From the NCBI GenBank assembly GCA_946622285.1, contig CAMOPK010000005.1, positions 1 through 54,788 on the forward strand: a stretch of 54,788 nt of DNA. Reading direction: 5' to 3'. The notes under the pieces were generated by a model that saw nothing but the letters and a program-made list of their open reading frames with translations, did not search any database and had not been told where the DNA came from. Shown here piece after piece: positions 27,838 to 38,712 of this stretch (position 1 is its first letter; the number at the start of each line of letters is the position of its first letter). The stretch comes from an uncultured Bacillota bacterium (lineage in GTDB: Bacteria > Bacillota_I > Bacilli_A > RF39 > UBA660). The position numbers and the translations under genes were made by a program.

Positions 27838-28800
27838 CTATATATCTTTTCTAATTTTGCAATATAAATCAGTACAATGCATCATAAGCCATAAAGATAT
27901 CTTTCTTTTTATTCCAATTGTTTTTTCACGTTTAACATCTGAATAATATTTATTTTTAAATTCAACTAAATTTTTCTTTAGTTCAGTATTATCAATATTG
28001 ATTTTTTTCATCAAATATGTAAAAGCATATCCCTCAAATAAATAACGATATTTTATTTTGTTTAAAATATCTGGGCTTAAATCATAGGTAAGTAAACGCA
28101 TATATGAAGATAAGATTGAAACTTTTTTCAAATTAAACTTACCATGAGTTGCTCCACTTGTATTGTATAAGAAGTTATATAACATTTCATTTCCAAAAGA
28201 ATATCTAAATGCATATTTAGAAAAATCTAAAAGAAATAATATGTTTTCATTCACATGAATATCTTCATGAAAACGAATATTATTATCTTTAATAATTTCA
28301 AGTTTAAATAATTTGTTACATATTAAATCACGATAATAATCATCTTTAAATAGATTGTTTTTAAATACTCTTGCATCAAAATATTTTTCAGCCATTGGTT
28401 TAGATTCATATAGAATGTTTCCATTAATATCAACATTTCTATAACCACACATGCTCATATCGACATTATTTTTAAATAAGTCTTCTTCTAAGACTTCAAA
28501 CATATTTGGTTCAATATAATCATCAGCATCAATAAATATTACATATTTTCCAGTAGCCATTTCAATTCCTCTATTACGAGCACTTGAAACACCACCATTT
28601 TCTTTATTAATTATAATTATTCTTTGATCTTGATTTTTAAATTTTTCCATTATCTCTAATGATTTATCTTTAGATCCATCATTAACTAAAATGATTTCTA
28701 AATTTGTATATGTTTGACCTAATATTGAATTAAGACATTTTTCTAAATATTCTTCAGCATTATAAATTGGTACTATAACCGATATTTTTTCGTTATTCAT
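27838..28800 (-). CDS. glycosyltransferase family 2
   Basis: ISVIVPIYNAEEYLEKCLNSILGQTYTNLEIILVNDGSKDKS...FIDADDYI. Confidence 0.95.
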   Translation of the reverse strand: MNNEKISVIVPIYNAEEYLEKCLNSILGQTYTNLEIILVNDGSKDKSLEIMEKFKNQDQRIIIINKENGGVSSARNRGIEMATGKYVIFIDADDYIEPNMFEVLEEDLFKNNVDMSMCGYRNVDINGNILYESKPMAEKYFDARVFKNNLFKDDYYRDLICNKLFKLEIIKDNNIRFHEDIHVNENILFLLDFSKYAFRYSFGNEMLYNFLYNTSGATHGKFNLKKVSILSSYMRLLTYDLSPDILNKIKYRYLFEGYAFTYLMKKINIDNTELKKNLVEFKNKYYSDVKREKTIGIKRKISLWLMMHCTDLYCKIRKDI

Positions 28801-29797
28801 GTTTACTCCTTCTAACAAAGTTATAAGAATCTTTGCACATATCTTCTAAATTTTTTGTTGCTTTAAATCCAAGTAATTTTAATGATTTTGTTGGATCTGC
28901 ATAGCAAGCATCTATATCCCCTGGTCTTCTTCCAACTATTTCATAAGGTATTTTTACATTGTTAACACTTTCAAACGCCTTAACAATATCTAAGACACTA
29001 TATCCTGTACCAGTTCCTAGATTATAAGTGTCACAGCCTGTACTTTTTAATACCTTTTCAATAGCTTTAATATGACCTTTTGCTAAATCAACAACATGAA
29101 TGTAATCTCTTACACCTGTTCCATCATGAGTATCATAGTCATTACCAAATATATTTAAGTGATCTAATTCTCCAACAGCAACTTTCATGATATATGGCAT
29201 TAAATTGTTTGGAATATCATTTGGATTTTCTCCAATTAAACCACTTTCATGAGCCCCTATTGGATTAAAGTATCTAAGTATTGCAATGCTCCATTCGTTA
29301 TCTGATTTATATAAATCATTTAGAATCATTTCAATCATCAATTTAGTTGTTCCATAAGGATTTGTTGTTGATAATTTGAAATCTTCCTTGATTGGTAAAC
29401 TATCAGGTTTCCCATAGACTGTAGCTGATGAAGAAAACGCTATTTTTTTAACATCAAATTCATTCATTACTTCAAGTAAATTAATAGTTGATTCTAAATT
29501 ATTATGATAATACATAAGTGGTTTAGAAACAGATTCACCAACTGCCTTAAATCCAGCAAAATGAATAACTGCGTCAATCTTATTTTCTTTAAATATTTTA
29601 GAAAGTAATGCTTTATCTGTTACATCTCCTTCATAAAATACAAAGTCTTTTTTTGTTATCTCTTTTATTTTATCTATAACGTCTCTTTTAGAATTAGAAA
29701 AATTATCTATAACTACTATTTCATAATTATTATTAAGTAATTCTACACATGTATGACTACCTATATAACCGGCTCCTCCGGTAACGAATATTCTCAT
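28793..29797 (-). CDS. galE: UDP-glucose 4-epimerase
   Basis: MRIFVTGGAGYIGSHTCVELLNN...SSSATVYGKP...NPYGTTKLMIE...RYFNPIGAHESG. Confidence 0.97.
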   Translation of the reverse strand: MRIFVTGGAGYIGSHTCVELLNNNYEIVVIDNFSNSKRDVIDKIKEITKKDFVFYEGDVTDKALLSKIFKENKIDAVIHFAGFKAVGESVSKPLMYYHNNLESTINLLEVMNEFDVKKIAFSSSATVYGKPDSLPIKEDFKLSTTNPYGTTKLMIEMILNDLYKSDNEWSIAILRYFNPIGAHESGLIGENPNDIPNNLMPYIMKVAVGELDHLNIFGNDYDTHDGTGVRDYIHVVDLAKGHIKAIEKVLKSTGCDTYNLGTGTGYSVLDIVKAFESVNNVKIPYEIVGRRPGDIDACYADPTKSLKLLGFKATKNLEDMCKDSYNFVRRSKHE

Positions 29798-29847
29798 TTT
29801 ATCACCTATTATAATTATACAAAAAAAGATTGATTTTATCAATCTTT

Positions 29848-30741
29848 TTATCCTTTTAAAGCCCCTAGTCTTATTTGCTCACAAACTTCTAATTGGCTAG
29901 CTTCAGTACCTGGTACAAATGTAATAAGACCTAATACTAATTCAACTATGACATAAGTCATAAATATAAGTGCTACTGCAACCATTCGTTTAACAAAAGA
30001 TTGGAATGCTTTTGTAAGTGCAGCATCATCATGAGATGTAATTGCTTTAACAAAGTCTAAAGCTCCTAGAATAACAGCTAATGCAAGTGCTACATAGCTA
30101 ACTAATTGCAATGCCGATTTTAAATAGTGTGCAATACCTGGACTATCTTCTAATTTATCACAGAACGAAGAATACATACTTAAAGATCTATCAATAAGCG
30201 TTTCATATTGATTTTTTATTCCTGTCACACTGCTATTACAACTAGCATTTTCACATAAAAGATCAATACGTTTGACCATTGAGGATAGTGTGTTCTTAGC
30301 ATATTTAAACATTGATGCTAAATTATTGAATTTTGCAAGTTGGTTTTTAAAATTATTGTATGTATCTTTATCATTTACATGACTTTCATCAGTACATACA
30401 CCATTAGCAAAAGCAGATGTAGTTGGTGAAGATTTAAACGCAGTATAAAGCTCCATGACATTATTGCTTTGCCCACTATCTAACCCAAAAGTTGATAGTG
30501 CTTCATTCAAAACTTGAGTTAAATCAGGTTGGTCTGATGGATCAAATACAGCTGCATGATCATGATAATATGATACAGCACCTATCAATTTATATGCTTT
30601 TTCATAATATGGATAATCTTGTGCTATAGCAGATGCCACTTCCCCATTAGTTGTAGTAGTAACAGGATCATCTGCTTTTACTACTAGTATAGAAGTAAAA
30701 ATCATTATTATTGTTAATAGTATTTTTGTTATTTTTTTCAT
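29848..30741 (-). CDS. secreted/membrane protein with VirB2/TrbC-like C-terminal two-TM domain
   Basis: Signal peptide; C-term SALQLVSYVALALAVILGALDFVKAITSHDDAALTKAFQSFVKRMVAVALIFMTYVIVELVLGLI. Confidence 0.6.
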   Translation of the reverse strand: MKKITKILLTIIMIFTSILVVKADDPVTTTTNGEVASAIAQDYPYYEKAYKLIGAVSYYHDHAAVFDPSDQPDLTQVLNEALSTFGLDSGQSNNVMELYTAFKSSPTTSAFANGVCTDESHVNDKDTYNNFKNQLAKFNNLASMFKYAKNTLSSMVKRIDLLCENASCNSSVTGIKNQYETLIDRSLSMYSSFCDKLEDSPGIAHYLKSALQLVSYVALALAVILGALDFVKAITSHDDAALTKAFQSFVKRMVAVALIFMTYVIVELVLGLITFVPGTEASQLEVCEQIRLGALKG

Positions 30742-30778
30742 TTTATTAAGTTCCTCCGACTATTATTATAACATATTT

Positions 30779-32623
30779 CTAACCATCAATGAATGCCCAA
30801 TCAGCTGGATTTGTAGCATTACTAGTAGTCCAAAGATCAATTTTAATTGAATTGCCTTTTTTAGCATCTTCGCGCCATTTATTAATAGTTGCTGTACTCC
30901 ATCCTGGATGAATATCCTGAAGTTTAGTTGAAAATTTCAAACAAGCTCCACAAACATCAAGCATAATTACTTCATAAGTTTTATACCTGCTATCCATTGT
31001 TGAAGAACTAGTTGTATCTGAAATGTAAATTTTAAAAGTATCAAAATAATTATAATATCTAATATCTGTATAACTTGGGTGCCCATATTTTTCTATTAAA
31101 CTTGGGTTATTAATTGCACCTGCAACAACATGATACCATTTGCCATTATATTTATACATATACCATCCACGTTCATCAGTTTTAATATCGCCAGAAGCAA
31201 TTTTTTCTTGTACACATGATGAACCACACTTTGCAAGACCAGCATCATCAAAAGTTGTAAGTCTTACAACTTTATAATTTCCTGTTGGATCTGGTGTTTC
31301 TGGAGTAGTTGTTGTAGCTGGTGGTGTTGTCGTTGGTGGATCTTCTTTTTTAGGTGGAACAACTGTAATATTGCACTGTGTTTCCACTATATTTCCTGCA
31401 TTATCAGATACAGTTACCCATAATGTTGATACAGTCTGACTAATTGCATAAGATGATTTAGTCACATTCCCTGAAAAACTACCATATTTATAGTACTTAA
31501 TACCATTTTCATCTTTGGCATCAATTTTAACTGCAGTTACTTTATTTTCAGACTTACCTGTACAATTTACAGTAGGTTTAATCCTATCAATATTTGTTAC
31601 AGTTTTTTCAATTTCTATATATCCGCTTCTTTTAGTATAAATACCAAATTTATAAGTACCATTTGCATTTACTTCATGTTCATAATGAGAAGTATAAACA
31701 GATGCTGAATTTGGTAGCACAAGTCGTTCAAAATCATCACTTTGAACATCTATAATTATTTTAACTGTTGAATTTGTAAGCGTTGTTTTTGATAAACTAG
31801 CAGTATAACTAATACTTGTTACAATTACTTTTCTTGTCAATGTAAATTGATTTAAGGTATATGTTAAATTATAAACACCTTGTATTTGAGTATTTACGCT
31901 ACCAGTTACTTTAACATCGTTTGATATATCATTTCCTTCTTCATCAATCAAAGTTACACCTGGATCAATAAATTTACTGCCTTTTTTGATATACATTTCT
32001 TTTTCACCATTAAGAAACATATGGGCTTCTTTTAACTCGTTGTTAAAGTTTGAATATAATACATATCTACTTGCCACTTCAATTACTTTACCAGTTTGAT
32101 CTTTAACTGAATAAGTTGTTTGATAAATTCCTTGTTTTGGATAGCTAGTGATACTATTAACATCAACGTTATATTTTGAAACATAACCTGGTTCTATATA
32201 CTTATTATTACTTGTAATTAAAAATCCATCTTCTTTTAAAGTAATATTATTGTATACTTTATTATTTATTTCTTCTATTTTCGGACTTATATATTTTGAA
32301 CATATAACATATAAATCAAATTTACCATTTACATAATCAACACCTGTTGATTTATTACATGTATTATAAGTTGATCCTAGTGCATCTTCTATATCTGCAA
32401 GTGATATAAAGACATTTCCATCTAATTTTTTCATACTTGCAAATATCTTGGCATCTGATAATATTTTTTCTTCAAATGCACTAGCAGTATCAGGATTATT
32501 TTTATTATTAGATGATAAAAGTAAATAAATTCCTACTAAAACTAATATGCCTAGCACAACATAAATAATTATTTTAGTAACATTTTTAACCCTTTTTTCA
32601 TCTTCCGCATACATAGTATTCAC
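30779..32623 (-). CDS. signal-anchored surface protein with DUF5011-like Ig domains and unknown C-terminal domain
   Basis: MYIKKGSKFIDPGVTLIDEEGNDISNDVKVTGSVNTQIQGVYNLTYTL; N-terminal TM; Pro/Thr linker; Cys-containing C-term. Confidence 0.8.
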   Translation of the reverse strand: MNTMYAEDEKRVKNVTKIIIYVVLGILVLVGIYLLLSSNNKNNPDTASAFEEKILSDAKIFASMKKLDGNVFISLADIEDALGSTYNTCNKSTGVDYVNGKFDLYVICSKYISPKIEEINNKVYNNITLKEDGFLITSNNKYIEPGYVSKYNVDVNSITSYPKQGIYQTTYSVKDQTGKVIEVASRYVLYSNFNNELKEAHMFLNGEKEMYIKKGSKFIDPGVTLIDEEGNDISNDVKVTGSVNTQIQGVYNLTYTLNQFTLTRKVIVTSISYTASLSKTTLTNSTVKIIIDVQSDDFERLVLPNSASVYTSHYEHEVNANGTYKFGIYTKRSGYIEIEKTVTNIDRIKPTVNCTGKSENKVTAVKIDAKDENGIKYYKYGSFSGNVTKSSYAISQTVSTLWVTVSDNAGNIVETQCNITVVPPKKEDPPTTTPPATTTTPETPDPTGNYKVVRLTTFDDAGLAKCGSSCVQEKIASGDIKTDERGWYMYKYNGKWYHVVAGAINNPSLIEKYGHPSYTDIRYYNYFDTFKIYISDTTSSSTMDSRYKTYEVIMLDVCGACLKFSTKLQDIHPGWSTATINKWREDAKKGNSIKIDLWTTSNATNPADWAFIDG

Positions 32624-32676
32624 CTATTATTAATTTTATCACGAATATAACATTTGAACAATTAAAAAAAGCAAAT

Positions 32677-33177
32677 TTATTTTTGCTTTTTACTTACTTT
32701 TTTTAAATAATATGTAATAGCTAGAATCATACCAAAACCGATACCTAGACACATACCAATTAATCTATAACAAACGAAACCTAAAATACCACCAAATACT
32801 ATTCCTAGAATAGTAAGAATTGCTAGCTTTTTACCATGTTTGCCAAAATTACTCTTCTTTTCAGATTTTGGATTTACTAAGTAAACAATTGTTCCAAGTA
32901 GCATTCCAATTGATAATGAGAGTACTGAATTTGCGTATGAAAATTCAAATATAAATGAAACTATGCATCCAAGTAAAAGACCTATCAAAATATAAATTGA
33001 TAAAACAATTTTCTTTTCTTCAATTATCTTTTGAAGTAACAATCCAAGAGATAAACCTATGCAAACTCCATTTAATGGATTCAAAGCAAATGCGTACGAC
33101 AAAATGAGGCCTATTGTTAAGCCTATTGTCAAATTCTCAATAAATTCTATTCTTTGTAAAACTCGTTTATGTTTCAT
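32677..33177 (-). CDS. hypothetical polytopic membrane protein
   Basis: Repeated Gly-rich TM segments (GLTIGLILSYAF, GLSLGLLLQK, GMLLGTIVYLV, GIVFGGILGF). Confidence 0.65.
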   Translation of the reverse strand: MKHKRVLQRIEFIENLTIGLTIGLILSYAFALNPLNGVCIGLSLGLLLQKIIEEKKIVLSIYILIGLLLGCIVSFIFEFSYANSVLSLSIGMLLGTIVYLVNPKSEKKSNFGKHGKKLAILTILGIVFGGILGFVCYRLIGMCLGIGFGMILAITYYLKKVSKKQK

Positions 33178-33178
33178 A

Positions 33179-33445
33179 CTACTTCACTGCTTTTTTTGCT
33201 TTTTTAGTTGTCTTTTTAACTGGTACTTTAACATTTTTTGCTTTTTTATAATCAACAACTGTTGAAACTAATATTCCAAGTAGCATGCCAGCGCCGCCGC
33301 CTACTCCTACCCAGTAATATTCAAAGAATATTAAAGCAATAATTGCTCCAACACAAAATCCAACAATCATATAGATTATTGTCTTATCGTCTTCTTCTTT
33401 TATTGCTTCAACTTCTGTTTTTCCCCTTTTTACTGCTTTTGCCAT
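33179..33445 (-). CDS. hypothetical membrane protein with Lys-rich C-term
   Basis: IIYMIVGFCVGAIIALIFFEYYWVGVGGGAGMLLGILVSTVV...KKTTKKAKKAVK. Confidence 0.65.
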   Translation of the reverse strand: MAKAVKRGKTEVEAIKEEDDKTIIYMIVGFCVGAIIALIFFEYYWVGVGGGAGMLLGILVSTVVDYKKAKNVKVPVKKTTKKAKKAVK

Positions 33446-33518
33446 TTATAACATCTCCTCTATTATATATAATAACATATATTTTTATTTTTTGTTAATA
33501 CTTTAATAAAATTTTACA

Positions 33519-34499
33519 TTAATTTAAGAATAAATTATCTTTAACTTTAGATAATTTTATATTACTTTTTTTATTTTCAACTTTTTTAATAAACACTGGA
33601 TATAAGAAATTAACATATTTAATAATAAAGAGTTCTAGTTTTCTTTTTTTGCTTAAATTTATTTTCTTACTTAATTCAATTAATCTTTCTTTTGTATTTT
33701 TATAGTAATCACTATATTCTTTTTTATTGTTTGATTTTGCTAACTTACGTATAAAAATAATCAAGTTTTCAAATAAATAATTATCTGCTTCTTTATAATC
33801 ATTTTTAGCATCTATATAAATCATATCGGCTGATTTTAAGAGTGATAAATGTTTCTTATTAAATGCGCTTACTGATGCACTATCAGAGTTTAAGTAATAA
33901 ATATATTTTGGTTTATTCATTTTAACTACTTTGGGACTTTTTTTATATATTTCATAGATAAATAAACGGTCTTCACTATTGGTGAGTTCAGTATTAAATC
34001 TAGTATTACCAATTAGTTCTTTCTTAAATATTTTATTCGCGATAGCATATTTCAAAGATCCACCAAGTAAAAAATCTTTAACCGGATTTTCTACAACAAA
34101 TATTTTTTCATCATTAATGCCATAGTTATATAATTCATTATTAACGACTCTATAGATATCACATACTGATATATCTGATTCATAATCAATCATATTTTTG
34201 ACCATTGTTTCACACATATCTGGAACAATTGCATCATCTGAATCGATAAATCCAATTAAATCACCTGTTGATGCATCAATGCCCATATTTCTTGCAATAG
34301 AAACACCTTCATTTTTTTTATCGATTAATTTAATTCTTTCATCTTTATATTCTTTTAAAATATCTAATGAATTATCAGTTGATCCATCATTAATGATAAT
34401 TATTTCTAGATTCTTATATGTTTGATTTAAAACACTATCCAAACATCTTTTTAGGTATTTAGATGTATTATAAACTGGTATTATTAAAGATAATTTCAT
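33519..34499 (-). CDS. glycosyltransferase family 2
   Basis: LSLIIPVYNTSKYLKRCLDSVLNQTYKNLEIIIINDGSTDNS...FIDSDDAI. Confidence 0.95.
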   Translation of the reverse strand: MKLSLIIPVYNTSKYLKRCLDSVLNQTYKNLEIIIINDGSTDNSLDILKEYKDERIKLIDKKNEGVSIARNMGIDASTGDLIGFIDSDDAIVPDMCETMVKNMIDYESDISVCDIYRVVNNELYNYGINDEKIFVVENPVKDFLLGGSLKYAIANKIFKKELIGNTRFNTELTNSEDRLFIYEIYKKSPKVVKMNKPKYIYYLNSDSASVSAFNKKHLSLLKSADMIYIDAKNDYKEADNYLFENLIIFIRKLAKSNNKKEYSDYYKNTKERLIELSKKINLSKKRKLELFIIKYVNFLYPVFIKKVENKKSNIKLSKVKDNLFLN

Positions 34500-34543
34500 A
34501 CTATCACCTATTTCATTATATCAAAAAAGTAATGGAATAACCA

Positions 34544-36052
34544 TTACTTATTAAATTTTAAAAATCTCTTTAAAACATTTCTAAAGTTCACATTTATTGA
34601 ATACTCAATTACAAATGTTATAGCTACTATTATTATTCCATCAATTGCTGCTTTTAAAACAAACTTAAGCCATGATGTATCACCTACTATATTTAATAAA
34701 TTATTAAATTCGTAGATTCCAAATGTTAGTAGTCCAATATAAATAATATTTAATATTAAGTTATATATTAAAGTGTTCTTTTTCATGAATACTTTTTTAT
34801 AAACTAAATTATAGTTAAATGGAATAAGAATAAAATATGCTGAAATAAGTGTTCCTAGTAAAAGTCCAATTATGCCATATTTTCCAACTAACAAGAATGA
34901 AATAATAATATTTACTATTGTCTGAGCCATTGTATAGTTCTTGCTTTCTTTATAAAGTCCTTTACTATCACGTGCAACATAAATTGTCGGTATAATTGTT
35001 CGATGAACTAAAAGAAGTCCAAAAGCAATTACACATACTAGATCTAAAGTAAATTCTTTTCCTATCCAAAGTGTTACAAAATCATTTGCAAGAAGAACAA
35101 AAAGCGATGCCATTATAGCAGATATAAAGAAATTAAGTGAAAGAGTTTCATTAAATACTTTATATGTTCCTTCTAAATCATTTATTATCTTTTTACCAAT
35201 ACTTGCTCTTAAATTATCAACTAATCTATTAATTATTTTAATTGGAAAAGTGATAATTGTATTATAAGCATTATAGATGGTTACACTGTTTAAAGTGTTT
35301 ACGACTGATAGAATAATTGAATCAGTTGCTGAATTTATTGTGCTAGCTATTTGATGAACTAAAATATCTTTAGTCATTTTATTTCCTTCAAATGAAGGTT
35401 TTTCATGTTCTTTTATTACTTCTTTACATTCACGTTTCAAAATATAATTATAAACATGATTAGCAAAATAGTATATTACTATTGCAACTGATAATGTTAT
35501 TAATAAGTCAACATGCAATTTGCACATGATAATTTCAACAGCATATGTTGCTGCCATAATAGTTCCATCAATAAAGTCTGCATAGTACTTTTTTTCATAT
35601 GCATAGAGTAAATTCTTCTTATTCAAGTAAAAATAATAAGGAATTATATTTTTTACTCCAATTAGTAATAAAATCAAAGCAATTCTTAAATAAGAAAGTG
35701 AATTATCTTTTACAATAAGTGGATATAAAAATGATGTTGTTACTAATAAGAGAAGCATAATTGTTGCTATTTTTTTTAATGATTTTGATAAACCTTGATA
35801 TAAAGCATTGACCTTTTTAAAGTCCTTTTCTTCAAATGGTTTATACATCTTAAATAGATAAGCTGCTCCAAGGCCACTTTCTAGAATCATCAAATAATTA
35901 AATATTTGGTTAGAAAGTTGCATTGCTCCATTACTAGCACTACCATATATTTTAATAAAAACTCCAGTTTTAATCATTGCTAAAATGGCTGTTATAACAT
36001 ACATGACTAAACTTACAACTGAAGCTTTAACAATCATCTTTGTACGATTCAT
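34544..36052 (-). CDS. polysaccharide flippase (MATE/Wzx-like)
   Basis: About 12 TM; KASVVSLVMYVITAILAMIKTGVFIKIYGSASNGAMQLSNQIFNYLMILESGLGAA. Confidence 0.85.
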   Translation of the reverse strand: MNRTKMIVKASVVSLVMYVITAILAMIKTGVFIKIYGSASNGAMQLSNQIFNYLMILESGLGAAYLFKMYKPFEEKDFKKVNALYQGLSKSLKKIATIMLLLLVTTSFLYPLIVKDNSLSYLRIALILLLIGVKNIIPYYFYLNKKNLLYAYEKKYYADFIDGTIMAATYAVEIIMCKLHVDLLITLSVAIVIYYFANHVYNYILKRECKEVIKEHEKPSFEGNKMTKDILVHQIASTINSATDSIILSVVNTLNSVTIYNAYNTIITFPIKIINRLVDNLRASIGKKIINDLEGTYKVFNETLSLNFFISAIMASLFVLLANDFVTLWIGKEFTLDLVCVIAFGLLLVHRTIIPTIYVARDSKGLYKESKNYTMAQTIVNIIISFLLVGKYGIIGLLLGTLISAYFILIPFNYNLVYKKVFMKKNTLIYNLILNIIYIGLLTFGIYEFNNLLNIVGDTSWLKFVLKAAIDGIIIVAITFVIEYSINVNFRNVLKRFLKFNK

Positions 36053-36927
36053 TTTATCACTCTTAAATCAAGCAAATTACTTAAATATTTGCTTCCTTCT
36101 TCTGTATAATAAGGTGCTAAACATGCAGATGGTGTAAATACCATATCACCTAGCATTACATGATCTTTTGCTTCATAAAAATCAATTCTAACGAATGGAA
36201 ATTCGTGTGATAATTTCTTGGCTATTCCAATCATGTCATGTAGATATCTTGGTGGTTTTGGTTTTTTTCTTCCATGATATTCATCTTTAACAAGTGGAAG
36301 TTCATTCCATTTTAAATCGTAGAAGTTTAATTTAACTTTTTCTTCTCGTTCGGTACATTCAAGTATTACTTGTGGTTTACCATAGAAACAATATAGTTTA
36401 TAGTCTGGTTCGTTTTTTGGCTGTGGAACAAATTTTTCAACAATTATTCTTGGTACAGTATGTGTATAAAGAAGTTCTCCTGTGTCATAACCAAATTTAG
36501 TTTTTTGCCATCTATTAAGATTTCTCTTTGCATTTTTTAAATCAAATTCACTTTTATTTTCACAAACGATACTATAGTCATATCCATGAGTACATCTGAT
36601 TACAAATTTATCTGGTAAATCAGACTCTTTAATATCTTTTGCTCTTTTATATACACCGACAAGTTCTGGTAAATGTTTTTCATCAATACCACGACTTAAT
36701 GCATATAATCTAGCTTGATATTTATCAACACAGTTCCATACCATTTGATTCGAATTATATTTTAACACTTTTAAATACATCAATTTTTCATTAAATTCAG
36801 TTGGATTTTCCCAATCAATTTTTTTATTAAAAGCATTTTTATAAAGATCTTCACTATATTTTTTATTATTGTGTTTAGAAACAAATCTCTTTGCTCCTTT
36901 TTTAAATTTATATCTTAGTTTGCTCAC
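36049..36927 (-). CDS. TupA-like ATP-grasp protein
   Basis: FNEKLMYLKVL...VDKYQARLYALSRGI...LPELVGVY...DLPDKFVIRCTHGYDYSIVC...VRIDFYEAKDHVMLGDMVFTP. Confidence 0.85.
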   Translation of the reverse strand: MSKLRYKFKKGAKRFVSKHNNKKYSEDLYKNAFNKKIDWENPTEFNEKLMYLKVLKYNSNQMVWNCVDKYQARLYALSRGIDEKHLPELVGVYKRAKDIKESDLPDKFVIRCTHGYDYSIVCENKSEFDLKNAKRNLNRWQKTKFGYDTGELLYTHTVPRIIVEKFVPQPKNEPDYKLYCFYGKPQVILECTEREEKVKLNFYDLKWNELPLVKDEYHGRKKPKPPRYLHDMIGIAKKLSHEFPFVRIDFYEAKDHVMLGDMVFTPSACLAPYYTEEGSKYLSNLLDLRVIK

Positions 36928-36929
36928 TT

Positions 36930-38003
36930 TTATCTCCCCCTAAGTTTTTTATATTTAACATAAAGGCTACTATATAAATAGATTTCTTTATAGTTTTTCT
37001 TATTTAACATTTTAATATATTTAATAAACTTCTTAATCTTAGATTCACTATATTTTTGACGTTTTAACATTTCAATTACTTGATTTTCATGTTCTAAAAC
37101 ATAGTTAATATTATTAGTCATTAGTTCATCATTAAGAACTTTTTTAATATAAGAGATTCTTTCTTTTCTTTTAAAATCCCATTTTTTACTAAATATAAGT
37201 TGGAACAAGCGATCACATGTCATAACAAAATTATATTTTAAATATAATTCAATATTATTTTCTTTCGACCAATCTTTAGTAACATCCATGAATAAATTAA
37301 AGTAATCTGTTTTTATTTCATAATAGTTTTTTGGAAACTTTAATGATTCTTCATATAATCTATTCAAGTAATAAACGTATATTGGTTCTTTAGATATCAA
37401 AACATTTTTAGTATGTGCCATATATCTAACTATAAAGCATTCATCCTGATGCCTTTTTAATGATGGATATTCAACATTATATTTATTGATAATATCTCTT
37501 CTAAAAACTTTATTCCAAGGTGCTCCTTGAATATAGATTCCAGATTTTTCCATATACATTTCATAATGAGAGCGTACTTCATCAGATTCTAAATAATTAT
37601 CTTCATATTTTTCAAGTTTTAATTCATTTGAATCACGATATCCTTTATAAAATGCAAATACATATAAATCTGATTTTTTAGAATTAATAACTTCTTCGAT
37701 TTTTGAAAATGCATCTTCAACTAGAATATCATCAGAGTCTGGAAAATATAAAAATTCTCCTTTTGCTTCTTTGATGCCTTTATTTCTAGCTATTCCTGCT
37801 CCACTATTTTCAATTGTGATAACTTTAAAATTAGCATATTTTTCTTTATATTCATTACATATATCTAATGAGTTATCAGTAGAGCCATCATTTACTAAAA
37901 TAACTTCATAATCATCATAATTTTGATTAACAATTGAATCTAAAGTATTTCTTAAATACTTAGAAGCATTATATATTGGAATAATAATACTATATTTAAT
38001 CAT
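36930..38003 (-). CDS. glycosyltransferase family 2
   Basis: YSIIIPIYNASKYLRNTLDSIVNQNYDDYEVILVNDGSTDNSLDIC...FPDSDDIL. Confidence 0.95.
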   Translation of the reverse strand: MIKYSIIIPIYNASKYLRNTLDSIVNQNYDDYEVILVNDGSTDNSLDICNEYKEKYANFKVITIENSGAGIARNKGIKEAKGEFLYFPDSDDILVEDAFSKIEEVINSKKSDLYVFAFYKGYRDSNELKLEKYEDNYLESDEVRSHYEMYMEKSGIYIQGAPWNKVFRRDIINKYNVEYPSLKRHQDECFIVRYMAHTKNVLISKEPIYVYYLNRLYEESLKFPKNYYEIKTDYFNLFMDVTKDWSKENNIELYLKYNFVMTCDRLFQLIFSKKWDFKRKERISYIKKVLNDELMTNNINYVLEHENQVIEMLKRQKYSESKIKKFIKYIKMLNKKNYKEIYLYSSLYVKYKKLRGR

Positions 38004-38083
38004 AAAATCACTCTCTTACCCATTATATCAAATTATCTATCTAAAATAAAGAAAATAAAAACTTGGAATTATGATTTCCAAGT

Positions 38084-38629
38084 TTATCTTTTAAGTGCTG
38101 GATGTTCTCCAAGTTTCTTTACTTTTGGTTGTTGTGGTGGAACCACTGGTGCTTCTTGACTTTCAACAGGTGCTTCCTGTTTTTTAGTTAGTTCCTCTTG
38201 CTTTTTCACTGGTGTTTCTTGTTTTTTAACTGGTTCTTCTATTTTTTTAACTGGTGTTGGTATAGTTTTCTTAGGTTCAGTTTTAATACTTTTATTTTTT
38301 CCAAATACTGATTTTATTTTTCTACCAATAAAACTAACTAATCTTTTTCCATGTTTTAAAATAATATTTGAAAATAGATAAGTTAATCCACAAAGAACTA
38401 TTTTTTGAACTAAAATTCCACCTGCACTACCTAGGAATGTTACAATCGATGTCATGAGTCCTAGGCTGATAATTCCTTTACCATATAGGATTCCTGTTCC
38501 TGCTGATAACCATGCAATTATTTCATTCGGAAACATTACTGCAAGTGCTCCAGCAAGACCTAACGATGTAAGTCTTCTAAATGCTTTATATATTCTACTT
38601 TCTTTAATTTTTTCTTTAGTTTTTTTCAT
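38084..38629 (-). CDS. membrane protein with repetitive KKQE-rich tail
   Basis: Hydrophobic N-half; EEPVKKQETPVKKQEELTKKQEAPVESQEAP. Confidence 0.7.
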   Translation of the reverse strand: MKKTKEKIKESRIYKAFRRLTSLGLAGALAVMFPNEIIAWLSAGTGILYGKGIISLGLMTSIVTFLGSAGGILVQKIVLCGLTYLFSNIILKHGKRLVSFIGRKIKSVFGKNKSIKTEPKKTIPTPVKKIEEPVKKQETPVKKQEELTKKQEAPVESQEAPVVPPQQPKVKKLGEHPALKR

Positions 38630-38712
38630 TTTATCTCCCCCAGTTACAATATAATAACACTTTATTTCTTTAAAATCAAATAATCAAAAAATACTAATTA
38701 ATAATTAGTATT

